This document shows positions 24,192-33,069 of a stretch of DNA of 64,000 nt, in pieces. The position numbers and the translations under genes are program-made. Within the stretch, counting starts at the first letter, position 1, and every line of letters starts with the position of its first letter. The notes beneath the pieces were generated by a model. The model searched no databases. It saw only the letters and a program-made list of their open reading frames with translations, and was not told where the DNA came from. This stretch comes from Allomuricauda sp. Lineage in GTDB: Bacteria; Bacteroidota; Bacteroidia; Flavobacteriales; Flavobacteriaceae. The stretch lies in contig NZ_JANQLX010000015.1 of assembly GCF_028280385.1 (NCBI RefSeq), positions 620,001-684,000 of the forward strand. The letters run 5' to 3'.

Positions 24192-26114
24192 ATGGGAAAA
24201 ATTAGAACACTATCGCTGTTCGCGCTTGTGGGGCATTTTGCCTTTGCGCAAATAGCAACGGACTATAAGAAATACCAGGAGCAATACCCCAATTCCCAGT
24301 CCGTAAGGTTAAGTCAGGAAACCACCTTGAACATTGGCCTGGAAGATGGGCAATTTGTTATTTCGCAAGAATCCAAGGAAGTGGACCTGTACCTTTATGA
24401 AAGTGCCAAATACGATGCCAAGCAATCCTTGAACTACTCTTCCTTTTATGAGCTTGAAAAAATTGAGGCTTCATCATTTGTGATCAAGGATGACAAATAT
24501 GAGGAACTAAAAGTTTCCGACTTTAAGGAAAAGGATGAATTGGACGGGTCGTTTTATGACGATGTCAAATCCGTTAATTTTATTTATCCCAGCTTGGGAA
24601 AAGGGGCAAAGACCAAACTGGAATATAAGCAGATCATAAAAAATCCACGCTTTTTGAACGCTTTTTACTTTGGTAGTTTTTATCCCATAGAGAACAATCG
24701 GTTTACCATTGTTTCGGACACGGACATCCATTTGAGGTTCCAGGAGTTCAATATGGAGGGGATTACCGTTGACTTTTCGGAGAAGAATACAAGGCGCCAG
24801 AATATTTACACTTGGGAAATCAAGAATGTGGACGAGTTCCGATATGATGAAAGGGCCCCGGACTACAAAAGTATCCTTCCGCATGTTATCCCAATTATTG
24901 TGTCTTACCAAGACAATGGGGAAACCTTTAAACTGTTGGACGATGTGTCCGGACTTTACAAATGGTATTATTCCTTGGTGAAGGACCTTAACAGCGAACC
25001 GGCCAGCGAAGATTTGGTGGCATTGGTTGGGGAGCTCACGGCGGGAAAGGAAAATGAACTTGAAAAAGTAAGGGCCATTTACTATTGGGTACAGGAAAAC
25101 GTAAAATATATCGCCTTTGAATATGCCTTGGGCGGTTTTGTGCCACGGGAGGCCAACGAAGTATTCCATAAAAAGTACGGGGACTGCAAGGACAACTCCA
25201 GTTTACTGTTACAAATGTTGGACATTGCCGGAATCCAAGGAAACCTGACATGGTTGGGAACCCGCAGCATTCCCTATAGCTATGATGATGTGCCCACACC
25301 TTCCGCAGATAACCATATGATCTTGCATTACGAATTTGAGGGCAATTCCTATTATCTGGATGCCACGGGCAGGTTTAATCCCATAGAACTGCCAACATCG
25401 TTTATTCAAGGGAAAGAGGCCTTGATCTCCAAGGGACAAAATGATTTTGAACTTAAAATGGTGCCCATAATAGATGCTTCCAAAAACACCTATGTGGACA
25501 GGGTGGAACTGAGCTTGGACGGGAACAATCTAAAAGGAAAGGCCAAAGCGGAACTCGGGGGCTATGGAAAAATAGACTTCTTCTACCGGCTTGAAAAATA
25601 CAAATCGGAGACCAAGCTCATCGACCTGTACAATTCGGCATTCAGAAAAGGAAACAATAGTTTTCAGATTTCAAGTTTTACCGAGACCAACAAATACAGT
25701 TATGACAAGAATTTTGTTGTGGATTACGATTTTGCGGTGTCCAACTATGCCAAACAACTTGGGGATGAGATCTACATCAATCTGAACTTGAGAAAAACCA
25801 TTGCCAACCTAAAAACGGACAAGGACCGCACCGTACCCTTGGAGCACAAGTATCTGGATTCCATAGATTATATGTATTCCCTAAATATTCCAGAGGGATA
25901 TGCCGTGGAGTATTTGCCCGAGGGAATTGATTTTAGCAGCCCTTACTTTGATAGCAAGATCACTTACGAACTTGTAAACAACCAAGTGGTGTACAAGCAC
26001 AATTTTAAACTGAACACCCTAATTTTTGATATTGCCGCCCAAAAAGAAGTGAATAAACTGGTGGAGAAAGTGGAAAAGCAGTACAAAGAAGTTGTAGTGC
26101 TCAAGAAAAAATAA
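24192..26114 (+). CDS. DUF3857 / transglutaminase-like protein, catalytic triad present
   Basis: This 640-residue secreted protein has a signal peptide ending GHFAFAQ. An N-terminal DUF3857 region (about 40-230) is followed by a transglutaminase core with YYWVQENVKYIAFEYALGGF, KKYGDCKDNSSLL, DNHMILHYEF and YYLDATGRF. The triad is at about C332, H375 and D390, so the enzyme can be active as a cysteine protease or crosslinking-type enzyme. A C-terminal beta-sandwich region follows. It begins one base after the MORN gene and precedes a related protein that lacks the triad, suggesting a heteromeric partner pair. Confidence 0.85.
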   Translation: MGKIRTLSLFALVGHFAFAQIATDYKKYQEQYPNSQSVRLSQETTLNIGLEDGQFVISQESKEVDLYLYESAKYDAKQSLNYSSFYELEKIEASSFVIKDDKYEELKVSDFKEKDELDGSFYDDVKSVNFIYPSLGKGAKTKLEYKQIIKNPRFLNAFYFGSFYPIENNRFTIVSDTDIHLRFQEFNMEGITVDFSEKNTRRQNIYTWEIKNVDEFRYDERAPDYKSILPHVIPIIVSYQDNGETFKLLDDVSGLYKWYYSLVKDLNSEPASEDLVALVGELTAGKENELEKVRAIYYWVQENVKYIAFEYALGGFVPREANEVFHKKYGDCKDNSSLLLQMLDIAGIQGNLTWLGTRSIPYSYDDVPTPSADNHMILHYEFEGNSYYLDATGRFNPIELPTSFIQGKEALISKGQNDFELKMVPIIDASKNTYVDRVELSLDGNNLKGKAKAELGGYGKIDFFYRLEKYKSETKLIDLYNSAFRKGNNSFQISSFTETNKYSYDKNFVVDYDFAVSNYAKQLGDEIYINLNLRKTIANLKTDKDRTVPLEHKYLDSIDYMYSLNIPEGYAVEYLPEGIDFSSPYFDSKITYELVNNQVVYKHNFKLNTLIFDIAAQKEVNKLVEKVEKQYKEVVVLKKK

Positions 26115-26118
26115 ATAC

Positions 26119-28083
26119 ATGAAAAACCTCAATTACCTAATAGTCCTGCTTCTTGCATATAGCACGTATGCACAGGATGATCTTGTTGTTTCCGGCTACA
26201 CCTGGGAAGAGAAACCCTCCTTTGATTTGAATATTGATAGTGAGGAACCCATGAAGGCCCTCAAGGAGCATTACATCACCGAATTTGCCTATGCCCCGGA
26301 CAACTCCTTTATTGAATATTACCTGGAGCACAAGGCCTATTGGCTGAACAGCAATGATAAAATTGAGGATTTCAATAAAATTTACCTACCCTACGCCTCC
26401 AATTCCGTTTTGATGCGAAGCAAGGCCAGGGTAATTACCAAATCCGGCAAGATCATCAACTTGGATGATTCCAAAATATTGAGTGCCCAGGACGAGGAAA
26501 CCGGCAAACAGTACAAATATTTTGCCTTTGAGGGAGTGGAGCAAGGCAGTGTCATTGAGTATTTTTATGTAGAGAAAAAGACCCCCAGCTACAGCGGTAC
26601 CGCATTTCGGTTGCAATCCGATTTTGAAAAGGAACAGGTAGGGTTTGATTTATATTCCCCGTCCAATTTGGTGTTCAAGTTTAAATCGTACAATGGGCTC
26701 CCGGAGGTGGAAAGGGACACCCTGTCCAAAGACCGCTTGCATTGGCGGCTCCATATTCCCAAAATCCAAAAACTGCCCTTGGAGGAACAATCGGCTTATG
26801 CCGCATCCCGTGGTTATTTGGTGTACAAACTGGACAGGAACTTAAAAACCAATAAGTCCGATCTCTCGTCCTACGGAACCGTGGCCCAGAACATTTATAA
26901 CTATTACTGTGCCGATCCAAGTAAAAAGGCGGCTATCCAGATTCAGGATTTTATAAGCTCCAATGTGGGCAACATAGATGATATGGAGGCCAAGATCAGG
27001 GAGTTGGATCGTATTATCAAATCGAGCTTTATCAAATCGGAATCCGGGGGGGATAATCTAAAGGATTTGGAGGAGGTCTTGGAAAAGAAGGTGGCCAGTT
27101 CCACCGGACTCATCAAGCTATATGTTGCCCTTTTTAGGCAGCTTGGTGAAAAGCATGAAATTGTGATTACAAGTGATCGCGAGGTGTTGAAGTTTGACAA
27201 GGAATTTGAGGCCCAAAATTATTTGACCAATTTCTTAATCTATTTTCCAGGGTTTGACACCTACGTATCGCCAACGGATATGCAGTCGCTCTATGGTTAT
27301 CCCCCGGCATTTTTGACGGACAACTACGGGTTGTTCATCAAGGAGGTGAGCATAGGGTCCTTTAAATCGGGGATTGGAAAAATAAAATACATTAAGCCTT
27401 TGGATGCTGGCAACGCAGTTGACAAAATGGTGATTGATGTGCAGTTTGATGAAGCAGATATTACCTCCAACAAAATAAAGTTAGAGCGTTCCTTCTCCGG
27501 ATATTACGCCATGCCCATCCACCCTTATATGAGTCTGGTTGTGGGCAAGGACCGTGAGGATATGATCGAGGGATTGGCCAAGACCATGAATGAAAATGTG
27601 GTGGTGGAAAAGCAAAAGGTACATAATGAAGACCCCAAACTTTTTGGGGTGGAACCGTTAACCTTTGAGATAGACATTACATCAGATGCCTTTGTGGAAA
27701 AGGCAGGGAACAAATACCTGTTCAAGATTGGGGAACTCATTGGTCCGCAGATGGAAATGTACCAGGAAAAGGAGCGGGTACTTCCCTTGGAAAATGAGCA
27801 CCAACGCAGTTATTTTAGGAATATCAACATCAATATCCCAAAGGGATATAAGATTGCCAACCTGGCCGATCTCAACATCGACAATAAGTTTGAGCAGGAC
27901 GGAAAGGAACTTTTTTCCTTTGTCTCGTACTATGAGGTAAAGGACAATGTTTTGCATATAACCGCTGACGAACATTATAGGATCAACATCATTACCCCTT
28001 CCATTTTTGAGGAATACAGAAAGGTCATCAATACTGCGGCAGATTTCAATAAAATCACGCTGATTCTGGAGCCAGCGGGATAA
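26119..28083 (+). CDS. DUF3857 / transglutaminase-like protein, catalytic residues lost
   Basis: This 654-residue secreted protein (signal YLIVLLLAYSTYAQ) has the same layout as its upstream neighbour. When the two are aligned, the catalytic KYGDCKD block becomes KKVASSTGLIKLY, with Ser near position 328 in place of Cys. The His and Asp blocks become NFLIYFPGFDTYVSPTDM with neither residue in place. The fold should be retained without the chemistry, as a pseudo-enzyme or binding subunit. It starts four bases after the active paralogue and ends the operon. Confidence 0.75.
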   Translation: MKNLNYLIVLLLAYSTYAQDDLVVSGYTWEEKPSFDLNIDSEEPMKALKEHYITEFAYAPDNSFIEYYLEHKAYWLNSNDKIEDFNKIYLPYASNSVLMRSKARVITKSGKIINLDDSKILSAQDEETGKQYKYFAFEGVEQGSVIEYFYVEKKTPSYSGTAFRLQSDFEKEQVGFDLYSPSNLVFKFKSYNGLPEVERDTLSKDRLHWRLHIPKIQKLPLEEQSAYAASRGYLVYKLDRNLKTNKSDLSSYGTVAQNIYNYYCADPSKKAAIQIQDFISSNVGNIDDMEAKIRELDRIIKSSFIKSESGGDNLKDLEEVLEKKVASSTGLIKLYVALFRQLGEKHEIVITSDREVLKFDKEFEAQNYLTNFLIYFPGFDTYVSPTDMQSLYGYPPAFLTDNYGLFIKEVSIGSFKSGIGKIKYIKPLDAGNAVDKMVIDVQFDEADITSNKIKLERSFSGYYAMPIHPYMSLVVGKDREDMIEGLAKTMNENVVVEKQKVHNEDPKLFGVEPLTFEIDITSDAFVEKAGNKYLFKIGELIGPQMEMYQEKERVLPLENEHQRSYFRNININIPKGYKIANLADLNIDNKFEQDGKELFSFVSYYEVKDNVLHITADEHYRINIITPSIFEEYRKVINTAADFNKITLILEPAG

Positions 28084-28117
28084 ATGTTCTGATAGAACTA
28101 CCTATTTATGGGCTTAC

Positions 28118-28141
28118 ACCTAAATTTTTAACAATTTAGGT
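28118..28141 (+). terminator. Possible terminator hairpin after the MORN operon
   Basis: ACCTAAAT and ATTTAGGT form a perfect 8-base stem with an 8-base loop, 34 bases after the operon's last stop. There is no T-run, so it may be a weak terminator or an RNA-stability element. Confidence 0.35.
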
Positions 28142-28211
28142 AAGTTAAGTTGACATTACAACGCGGAATAATACTACATAATTTATATCTTGTAGCAACC
28201 AACCTCAACAG

Positions 28212-28313
28212 ATGAATCATATTAAAAACCAGATTTACGGTTCCCTTGGAGTAATTGCCGTTGCCCTTATTTTGACGTTCCTTATCCTATTAAAAGAAGG
28301 ATACTGGGCCTAG
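28212..28313 (+). CDS. Possible 33-residue single-pass membrane peptide
   Basis: ATG 28212 opens a 33-codon frame ending TAG 28311. The peptide has a short polar N-terminus (NHIKNQIYG), one strongly hydrophobic helix (SLGVIAVALILTFLILL), and a charged end (KEGYWA). This is the standard shape of a small bacterial membrane protein. It is only 4 bases from the convergent gene's stop. No family is recognised, and the A/T-rich stretch at 28180-28195 could be its promoter. Confidence 0.45.
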   Translation: MNHIKNQIYGSLGVIAVALILTFLILLKEGYWA

Positions 28314-28317
28314 CCTA

Positions 28318-28845
28318 TTAGGTCAGTTCGGTCCATTTAAAGGTAGAAGACCTTTGCTTCAGGCTTAGGATGCTTTTTAGTTTGTTTATGGAGGTCTCTT
28401 TTTCGGTGGTAAAACCAAAATAGACCAATCCCCCTCCAAAAATCAGCATGAGCAATGGGAAAATAATGCCCATGGGCTCCACTTCATAAAAGAACATGGC
28501 AATTAAGGAGCCTGCCACGGCCATTGAGAGTATGCCCATCCACATGCCCATAAAAAGAAGCACAAATAAATGTAGCTTAAAATAAGTGATCAGTTGTGTG
28601 CCATTGGCGGTCTCGCGAAGTGTACCCGTTATTTGCGGACGAAAGGAGTTTTTCCCGTAAATGACCCGCTGTATTTGAAAACTATCCTTGCCAACATATC
28701 CTTCAAACAATTTGTCGCTTTTGGATCTTTTGATTCTAAGCCCAATACTCTGCATGGGTCTTGTATGTTCCTTTAATATTTGGGCCACTTCTTCTGCCGA
28801 CAGTGAAGTGCCAAATTCTATTTGTATGGCGGGGATAAGTTTCAT
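28318..28845 (-). CDS. Two-helix membrane protein of unknown family
   Basis: This 175-residue protein has an N-terminal soluble part (LSAEEVAQILKEHTRPMQSI, then KSDKLFEGYVGKDSFQIQRV) before two membrane segments (FVLLFMGMWMGILSMAVAGSL and GIIFPLLMLIFGGGLVYFGF) and a basic C-terminal tail. The overall pattern is common in Bacteroidota proteins of unknown function. Its stop lies 4 bases from that of the small convergent peptide gene. Confidence 0.65.
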   Translation of the reverse strand: MKLIPAIQIEFGTSLSAEEVAQILKEHTRPMQSIGLRIKRSKSDKLFEGYVGKDSFQIQRVIYGKNSFRPQITGTLRETANGTQLITYFKLHLFVLLFMGMWMGILSMAVAGSLIAMFFYEVEPMGIIFPLLMLIFGGGLVYFGFTTEKETSINKLKSILSLKQRSSTFKWTELT

Positions 28846-28890
28846 CTAGCTGTTTATAACGGAATTCCAATAACCATTTTTTATACAGAG

Positions 28891-29775
28891 TTAGTGCCAG
28901 ACCAGGCCTTTGCTGTTCAATGAATCCAGTAAAGTTGGCGGTGCCCCGGTAACCCTGGCCACGTCTTCAACAATAATGGTCATGGTCAACGAATCTTGAA
29001 GGTAATAACCGGTGAGGTAGTTGATGTAAAGATTTGGGCTTTTGGATTGCTCTTCATCCAAAACTTCCAACAGCAGGGAGTCGCTTATGGAAGCGGCCAA
29101 TTTAATTTTTGAGATGCGAAGGTCGTTGGTCAACTGATGGCTCTTTGGAATGTTTTTCAGATAATAAAAGGCCGATATGGTATCCCCATCAGACAATGCA
29201 CTTTGGTAATCAAAAAGGCTTTGGTTGGCGGCATGCCGGTCTGGGGACATGGCCGTATGCCTGGTACTCAGTTTAATGAATTTTTTCATGGTCTGGCTAA
29301 GCCAATGTTCCTCTTTAAAAAAGTAAATATCCGTAAGCCAAGGTTGGTTGTTGTGCATTTCTATCCGGTATCTCCTAAAATTAAAGTTGTCGTCAAAATT
29401 GGCCATATAGGATACCTCGGCATAGTCATCAAAATATTCTGTGGTAAGATAGGTGAGGGCGCCATTGGAATGTTTTACCAAATTGATGAGATTTACGTTT
29501 ACGCCATTGATCTTCGAAGAAAGGCTGGTCCTATAAATTTCCTTGAATACCCCTCGCTCCGTGTAGTCCAAATTGGTGACCCGCTGCCTGAACAGCTCAT
29601 GGTTCCAGGCTTCTTTAACAAAGGAGTAATCGAATTCTTCCAGCGAACGGTTCATCTCGGTAACAAAACGTTCTATCTGGGATTTTTCTTCGTGGGTAAG
29701 GGTCTTTGTTTTTTTGCTGCATCCACAAAAGAGAAAAAGTAGGAGCAAAGGAATGCTGATCTGGTTGAGGTTCAT
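28891..29775 (-). CDS. Lipoprotein of unknown function
   Basis: This 294-residue protein has a lipoprotein signal (IPLLLLFLFCGC). The mature part begins with a helical section (EEKSQIERFVTEMNRSLEEF), a strand-rich middle resembling nuclear-transport-factor-type or DUF4440-like folds (YRIEMHNNQPWLTDIYFFK), and a helical C-terminal half with TPR-like character (LFDYQSALSDGDTISAFYYL, LYINYLTGYYLQDSL). No catalytic motif is seen. It lies 45 bases upstream of the two-helix membrane protein on the same strand and may share its transcript. Confidence 0.65.
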   Translation of the reverse strand: MNLNQISIPLLLLFLFCGCSKKTKTLTHEEKSQIERFVTEMNRSLEEFDYSFVKEAWNHELFRQRVTNLDYTERGVFKEIYRTSLSSKINGVNVNLINLVKHSNGALTYLTTEYFDDYAEVSYMANFDDNFNFRRYRIEMHNNQPWLTDIYFFKEEHWLSQTMKKFIKLSTRHTAMSPDRHAANQSLFDYQSALSDGDTISAFYYLKNIPKSHQLTNDLRISKIKLAASISDSLLLEVLDEEQSKSPNLYINYLTGYYLQDSLTMTIIVEDVARVTGAPPTLLDSLNSKGLVWH

Positions 29776-29846
29776 GTTGATTGGTCCGTTGTAATGTTAT
29801 AAATGTCCAAATTATATCCGAATCGCGGATGGAATAATCCGAAAAC

Positions 29847-30401
29847 TTAGGAATTGGATCTAAACCTTTTCCTTGCCCAAGTTAGGATGGCCTTGACCAT
29901 AAGTGCCATGCCCGCCGACATACCATTGAAATAGATATCTTCCATATCAAAGGTGCGATTGGGGAGAACCCGCTGTAGGGATTCATCCAAAATGCCCAAA
30001 ACACAGGTGGCAATAAAAGCCAATACAATGGGGTAGGGTACCTTTTTGCCGTTGGACTTCCTTTCCATCAAGGCCCGGTGAATAAATATGGCCAGCACAC
30101 TATATTCAATCAGGTGGCTGCGTTCCGGTGCGCCCAACCGAAAGACAAATAAGGTATAAACCGCCACAAAACCCAAGATCAGTGCCATTTCCATACGACT
30201 GGGTTTGGTTCTCCACCCGTAAACCAGCATTACCGCTCCAACAAGTAAAAGTCCAATGGAAAAGAAAATGGCCTGCACGTTTTGGTCCCTGAGTTGGTTG
30301 GCCAAGGGCCTGCCCACAAAGAGCGTGGCAAAAATGGCCAGGGCAATGGCCAGGGCGTAAAGCCATAAGCGTTTTTCACGGGAAGAAGTAAAAATGGGCA
30401 T
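29847..30401 (-). CDS. VanZ-family membrane protein
   Basis: This 184-residue protein has five or six predicted membrane helices. VanZ-like motifs are visible in the second half: ERSHLIEYSVLAIFIHRAL (the H-x-x-E-Y block), GILDESLQRVLPNRTFDMED (D-E-x-x-Q then R-x-x-D-x-x-D) and FNGMSAGMALM. VanZ itself gives low-level teicoplanin resistance, but most chromosomal relatives have no known role. It is apparently a single-gene unit. The 260 bases upstream, 30402-30661, contain no gene I can support. Confidence 0.75.
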   Translation of the reverse strand: MPIFTSSREKRLWLYALAIALAIFATLFVGRPLANQLRDQNVQAIFFSIGLLLVGAVMLVYGWRTKPSRMEMALILGFVAVYTLFVFRLGAPERSHLIEYSVLAIFIHRALMERKSNGKKVPYPIVLAFIATCVLGILDESLQRVLPNRTFDMEDIYFNGMSAGMALMVKAILTWARKRFRSNS

Positions 30402-30661
30402 TGCTATCTTTTCTTGGATGCAACACTAAAGATAGGGCAAAGGTGGCCATTGCTAAATGTTGAAATGCGTTGTGGGGCAATAGTATGGGTTTGTGGCAAG
30501 ACCGGAAGATTGGAAATATTGCCGTGCTGGAAACCCAATTGGCAAACATTTAATAGTGGAGCTCGATGAAATTGGATTTTTGGGACTAAGTTTGATGCTA
30601 GAGTAAGATGGGCTGCAAGATGGGGTCTTATGGCAGTGGGAGCTACAATACCAAAAGAATG

Positions 30662-31027
30662 ATGAAAATGACAAAATCTGTATTTTTTACTGTGGTTCTT
30701 ATGTGTATTCTTGGTTGTAAAGGGAATGATTGTACGGTTGATAAGAATCTAGAATTGGATTTTAAGTCTAACTTGAAAACAATTGAGGACTTTGAAAGTG
30801 GAAAAGCGGTTGGTGTATCCAACTACCTCAATTCTCTCTCTTACTTTACAAAACTAACAGGGCATAAGTCACAGGTAAAGATTGGAGGAGCGATAGGTTA
30901 TGGAGATTCCATTAAGTTAAATCATGACTTGGTGGAATGGAATAAGTGGTACGACCTGAACAAGTGCCATATGACCAAAGCCAAAGTTGACAGTGTTCTT
31001 GGAGATTATAAATTCCAGGATGATTAG
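30662..31027 (+). CDS. Small putative lipoprotein
   Basis: Starting at ATG 30662 (30659 and 30668 are also in frame), the protein is about 121 residues, with signal SVFFTVVLMCILGC and the lipobox cysteine at LGC. The mature part is short and polar, with GHKSQVKIGGAIGYGDSIKL and two further cysteines (NDC, NKCHM) that could pair. The family is unknown. A terminator-like hairpin follows at 31095. Confidence 0.55.
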   Translation: MKMTKSVFFTVVLMCILGCKGNDCTVDKNLELDFKSNLKTIEDFESGKAVGVSNYLNSLSYFTKLTGHKSQVKIGGAIGYGDSIKLNHDLVEWNKWYDLNKCHMTKAKVDSVLGDYKFQDD

Positions 31028-31094
31028 GATATAGCATCAGTAAAATAATAAAACTACCCACTACTGCTGGAATATAACTAATGGTTTAGGAAAC

Positions 31095-31133
31095 AACCAA
31101 TAACCAGTCTCTTTTTTAGGGGTTGGTTTTTTT
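31095..31133 (+). terminator. Rho-independent terminator
   Basis: AACCAATAACC pairs imperfectly with GGGGTTGGTT, and the stem is followed by a run of seven T. It lies 68 bases after the small lipoprotein gene on the same strand. The rest of 31134-31228 holds no gene. Confidence 0.6.
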
Positions 31134-31228
31134 ATCAAAAACCTACTAAGTGGGCAACAGCCCGCTATAAACATGCCGCACCACCAAACCCGGTTTGGAT
31201 TTTGGGGCGTTTATGGTAAACTGCAAGG

Positions 31229-31555
31229 TCAATTTTCCGCAGTTATTTCTAGAATACCATCGCTTAGAGGTTCAGGTAATTCCACAACCTTATTGAAGTA
31301 ATATTCACCATTGGTAGGCGGTACAAACCGAAACCAAAATTGGAACGCCATATCATCTTTTACCAGGATTTTGGCCAAGGGTTTGTTTGGCGTTTTATAA
31401 ATGACCAAACGGCTGTTGTACTTTATAACGGAGTGCAGGGCGCAAGGTTTGTTCAACAAACGTATTTCCGTATGGCCAAATGTGAGTTCAAGGTTGGAAC
31501 AGGGGCTATGCTCCAAAAAGCATTTAATGGTTTGCAGGATATCCAGCTGTGACAT
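31229..31555 (-). CDS. Hypothetical protein, paralogue of the gene at the left edge
   Basis: This 108-residue soluble protein is of unknown family. It shares with the 1-271 gene the blocks ILQTI near residue 6, NSRLVIYKTPNKPLAKILV in the middle (NSR and K-P-K-LA conserved) and FQFWFRFVPPTNG. The complete copy ends GILEITAEN. As at the left edge, it is divergent from a small XRE gene, here with 131 bases between the starts. It may be a target or partner of that regulator. No membrane segment or catalytic motif is evident. Confidence 0.6.
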   Translation of the reverse strand: MSQLDILQTIKCFLEHSPCSNLELTFGHTEIRLLNKPCALHSVIKYNSRLVIYKTPNKPLAKILVKDDMAFQFWFRFVPPTNGEYYFNKVVELPEPLSDGILEITAEN

Positions 31556-31686
31556 AAGGAAGGTATTAGTTTCTTATAGGATTGGGACAACATCAACTTG
31601 GTCTAAAAATTGAACAATTTAAATATAGGAAAAACACGCTATATATGACGTAATCTTGATCAGAGGTTTTCTGCAACTTTCAATCT

Positions 31687-31914
31687 ATGCAGAAAGCCAA
31701 TTTTATTGCTGAGAGAAAAGCCATCGCCCATAGGGTTAAAGAGCTTCGTATCAAACACGGGTATACCAGTTATGAAACTTTTGCCATCGAAAACGGTCTG
31801 CCTCGTAAAAACTATTGGCGGATTGAAAAAGGTGAAAATTTTACCATCAATACGTTAATAAGAATCCTTAAAATCCATGATGTATCGTTGGAAGATTTTT
31901 TCAAGGGATTATAG
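31687..31914 (+). CDS. Small XRE-family regulator
   Basis: This 75-residue protein consists of one XRE helix-turn-helix: AHRVKELRIKHGYTSYETFA, ENGLPRKNYWRIEKGENFTI as the recognition part, and ILKIHDVSLEDFFKGL at the end. It is divergent from the unknown gene at 31229. A -7-like CAACTTTC lies at 31674-31681, five bases before the ATG, the same relation as for the XRE gene at 606. Directly after its stop, the C-terminal code of another XRE gene remains. Confidence 0.8.
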   Translation: MQKANFIAERKAIAHRVKELRIKHGYTSYETFAIENGLPRKNYWRIEKGENFTINTLIRILKIHDVSLEDFFKGL

Positions 31915-31955
31915 ATTCCATTTCAGAGTTTTTTGACGAAACTTTTGGGGAATAA
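31914..31955 (+). pseudogene. C-terminal remnant of an XRE gene
   Basis: Starting on the last base of the preceding stop codon, the sequence reads DSISEFFDETFGE followed by TAA in one frame. This nearly copies the end of the next XRE gene (ISISEFFDHTFEK). Nothing upstream in that frame belongs to it. It looks like the tail of an older tandem XRE gene that was replaced by the one at 31687. Confidence 0.5.
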
Positions 31956-32055
31956 TGTTCCAAGAGTACACTAGAGACTTGTTGGATTATAACGTGCGAT
32001 ACGTTCAACTTTTAATTTTCCATTTTTGATTTTCAATTCACAAGATTTTCATGCC

Positions 32056-32286
32056 ATGGAAGGACCATACCAAGAAGGAGAGTTACTAAGAAATTTGGCC
32101 TTACGTGTTAAGGAATTGCGCAAGATTAAAGATGTGACTCAAGAAGAAGCGCTTCATGATACCGGGATTCAGTTTTCGAGAATAGAACAAGGAAAACGGG
32201 ACGTTCAACTTTCCACTGTCCAAAAGCTTTGCCATTATTTTGGCATATCCATATCCGAGTTTTTTGACCACACTTTTGAAAAGTAA
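32056..32286 (+). CDS. Small XRE-family regulator
   Basis: This 76-residue protein has the XRE domain LALRVKELRKIKDVTQEEAL, HDTGIQFSRIEQGKRDVQLS, LCHYFGISISEFFDHTFEK. ATG 32056 follows a short-period T-rich repeat stretch (32011-32040). It is the second of two tandem XRE genes, 141 bases after the first. After its stop, 32290-32345 again holds degenerate A/T-rich short repeats. Confidence 0.8.
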   Translation: MEGPYQEGELLRNLALRVKELRKIKDVTQEEALHDTGIQFSRIEQGKRDVQLSTVQKLCHYFGISISEFFDHTFEK

Positions 32287-32401
32287 TGCTGGATGCTCAA
32301 TTCTAAATGTTGAATTGGGATTGGCCAATCATTCAAAATTTAAAATGCAACATGGCCCCAGTCATAGCTCCCCATTGCCTTCTGTTTACAGATAGTTGCA
32401 G

Positions 32402-32430
32402 AAAAAAAGCACCCTTTTTCAAGAGTGCTT
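32402..32430 (-). terminator. Rho-independent terminator of the ECF sigma gene
   Basis: On the minus strand, AAGCACTCTTG pairs with CAAAAAGGGTGCTT-type sequence (stem AAGCAC/GTGCTT plus inner AAG/CTT) and is followed by seven T. It lies 40 bases after the sigma factor's stop. The surrounding 44 bases (32395-32438) recur with one mismatch after the tRNA-Phe gene at 45138-45181. Confidence 0.65.
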
Positions 32431-32469
32431 GCTGTATCCATTTCTTATAGTTTTTATGTCTGGTCACCC

Positions 32470-33069
32470 TTACAACCTGAGGTAGGTTCTTCTTTTTATT
32501 CCAAAAAGCACGAACAACATGGTGTGCATCTTTTCCCCTATTTTTTTGCGCAATATTGCAAAGGCCTTAACCATTTGCTTTTCCACAGTGTTTACGGAAA
32601 CTTTTTGATATTCAGCTATTTCGGTATAGGTAAGCCCTTCCTTCTTGCTCAATAAAAACGTTTCTTTACATTTATTTGGTAGTCCCGCTATTTCCTTTTC
32701 CAAAAGGGCCATTAGGCTTTTGTTGTCCTCGTCATGGGTTTCAATGAATGAATTTAAACCTTCAAAGTATTTTTTTTCCAAAGCGGTTACCGCTGTTTCC
32801 TTTCGGTATTGATCCACAAATTCATTGTAAACGGACTTATAAAGATAATTCTTAAGAGAAATGTTGGGGTTCAGCTTTTTCCTATGTTGCCACAACTTAA
32901 CTATGACATTTTGCACAATATCTTCGGATTTAAAGTCGTCTTTGGTAAGATTATAAGCATAGTTGCACAGGTTTTTATAATAAATTTCAACCAACTGGTT
33001 ATATGCGAATGGGACTCCTTTCCTAAGCTGTTTGATGAATTTTTTCTGATTTGAAAACGCCTTTTTCAA
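32470..33069 (-). CDS. ECF (FecI-like) RNA polymerase sigma factor
   Basis: This 199-residue protein has sigma-70 region 2 with NQLVEIYYKNLCNYAYNLTK and EDIVQNVIVKLWQHR. Region 4 reads LEKEIAGLPNKCKETFLLSK, EGLTYTEIAEYQKVSVNTVE, KQMVKAFAILRKKIG. This is the Bacteroidota FecI type that works with FecR and TonB receptors. It is divergent from fecR with roughly 100 bases between the starts. On activation it should transcribe the receptor operon to the right. A terminator follows its stop. Confidence 0.9.
   Translation of the reverse strand: MKKAFSNQKKFIKQLRKGVPFAYNQLVEIYYKNLCNYAYNLTKDDFKSEDIVQNVIVKLWQHRKKLNPNISLKNYLYKSVYNEFVDQYRKETAVTALEKKYFEGLNSFIETHDEDNKSLMALLEKEIAGLPNKCKETFLLSKKEGLTYTEIAEYQKVSVNTVEKQMVKAFAILRKKIGEKMHTMLFVLFGIKRRTYLRL

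Noticed and set aside
30453..30661. Weak resemblance of the translated DNA before 30662 to the RHS-repeat C-terminal motif (KFDARVRWAARWG)
   Set aside because: Only about a dozen residues fit, with no frame continuity; probably chance.
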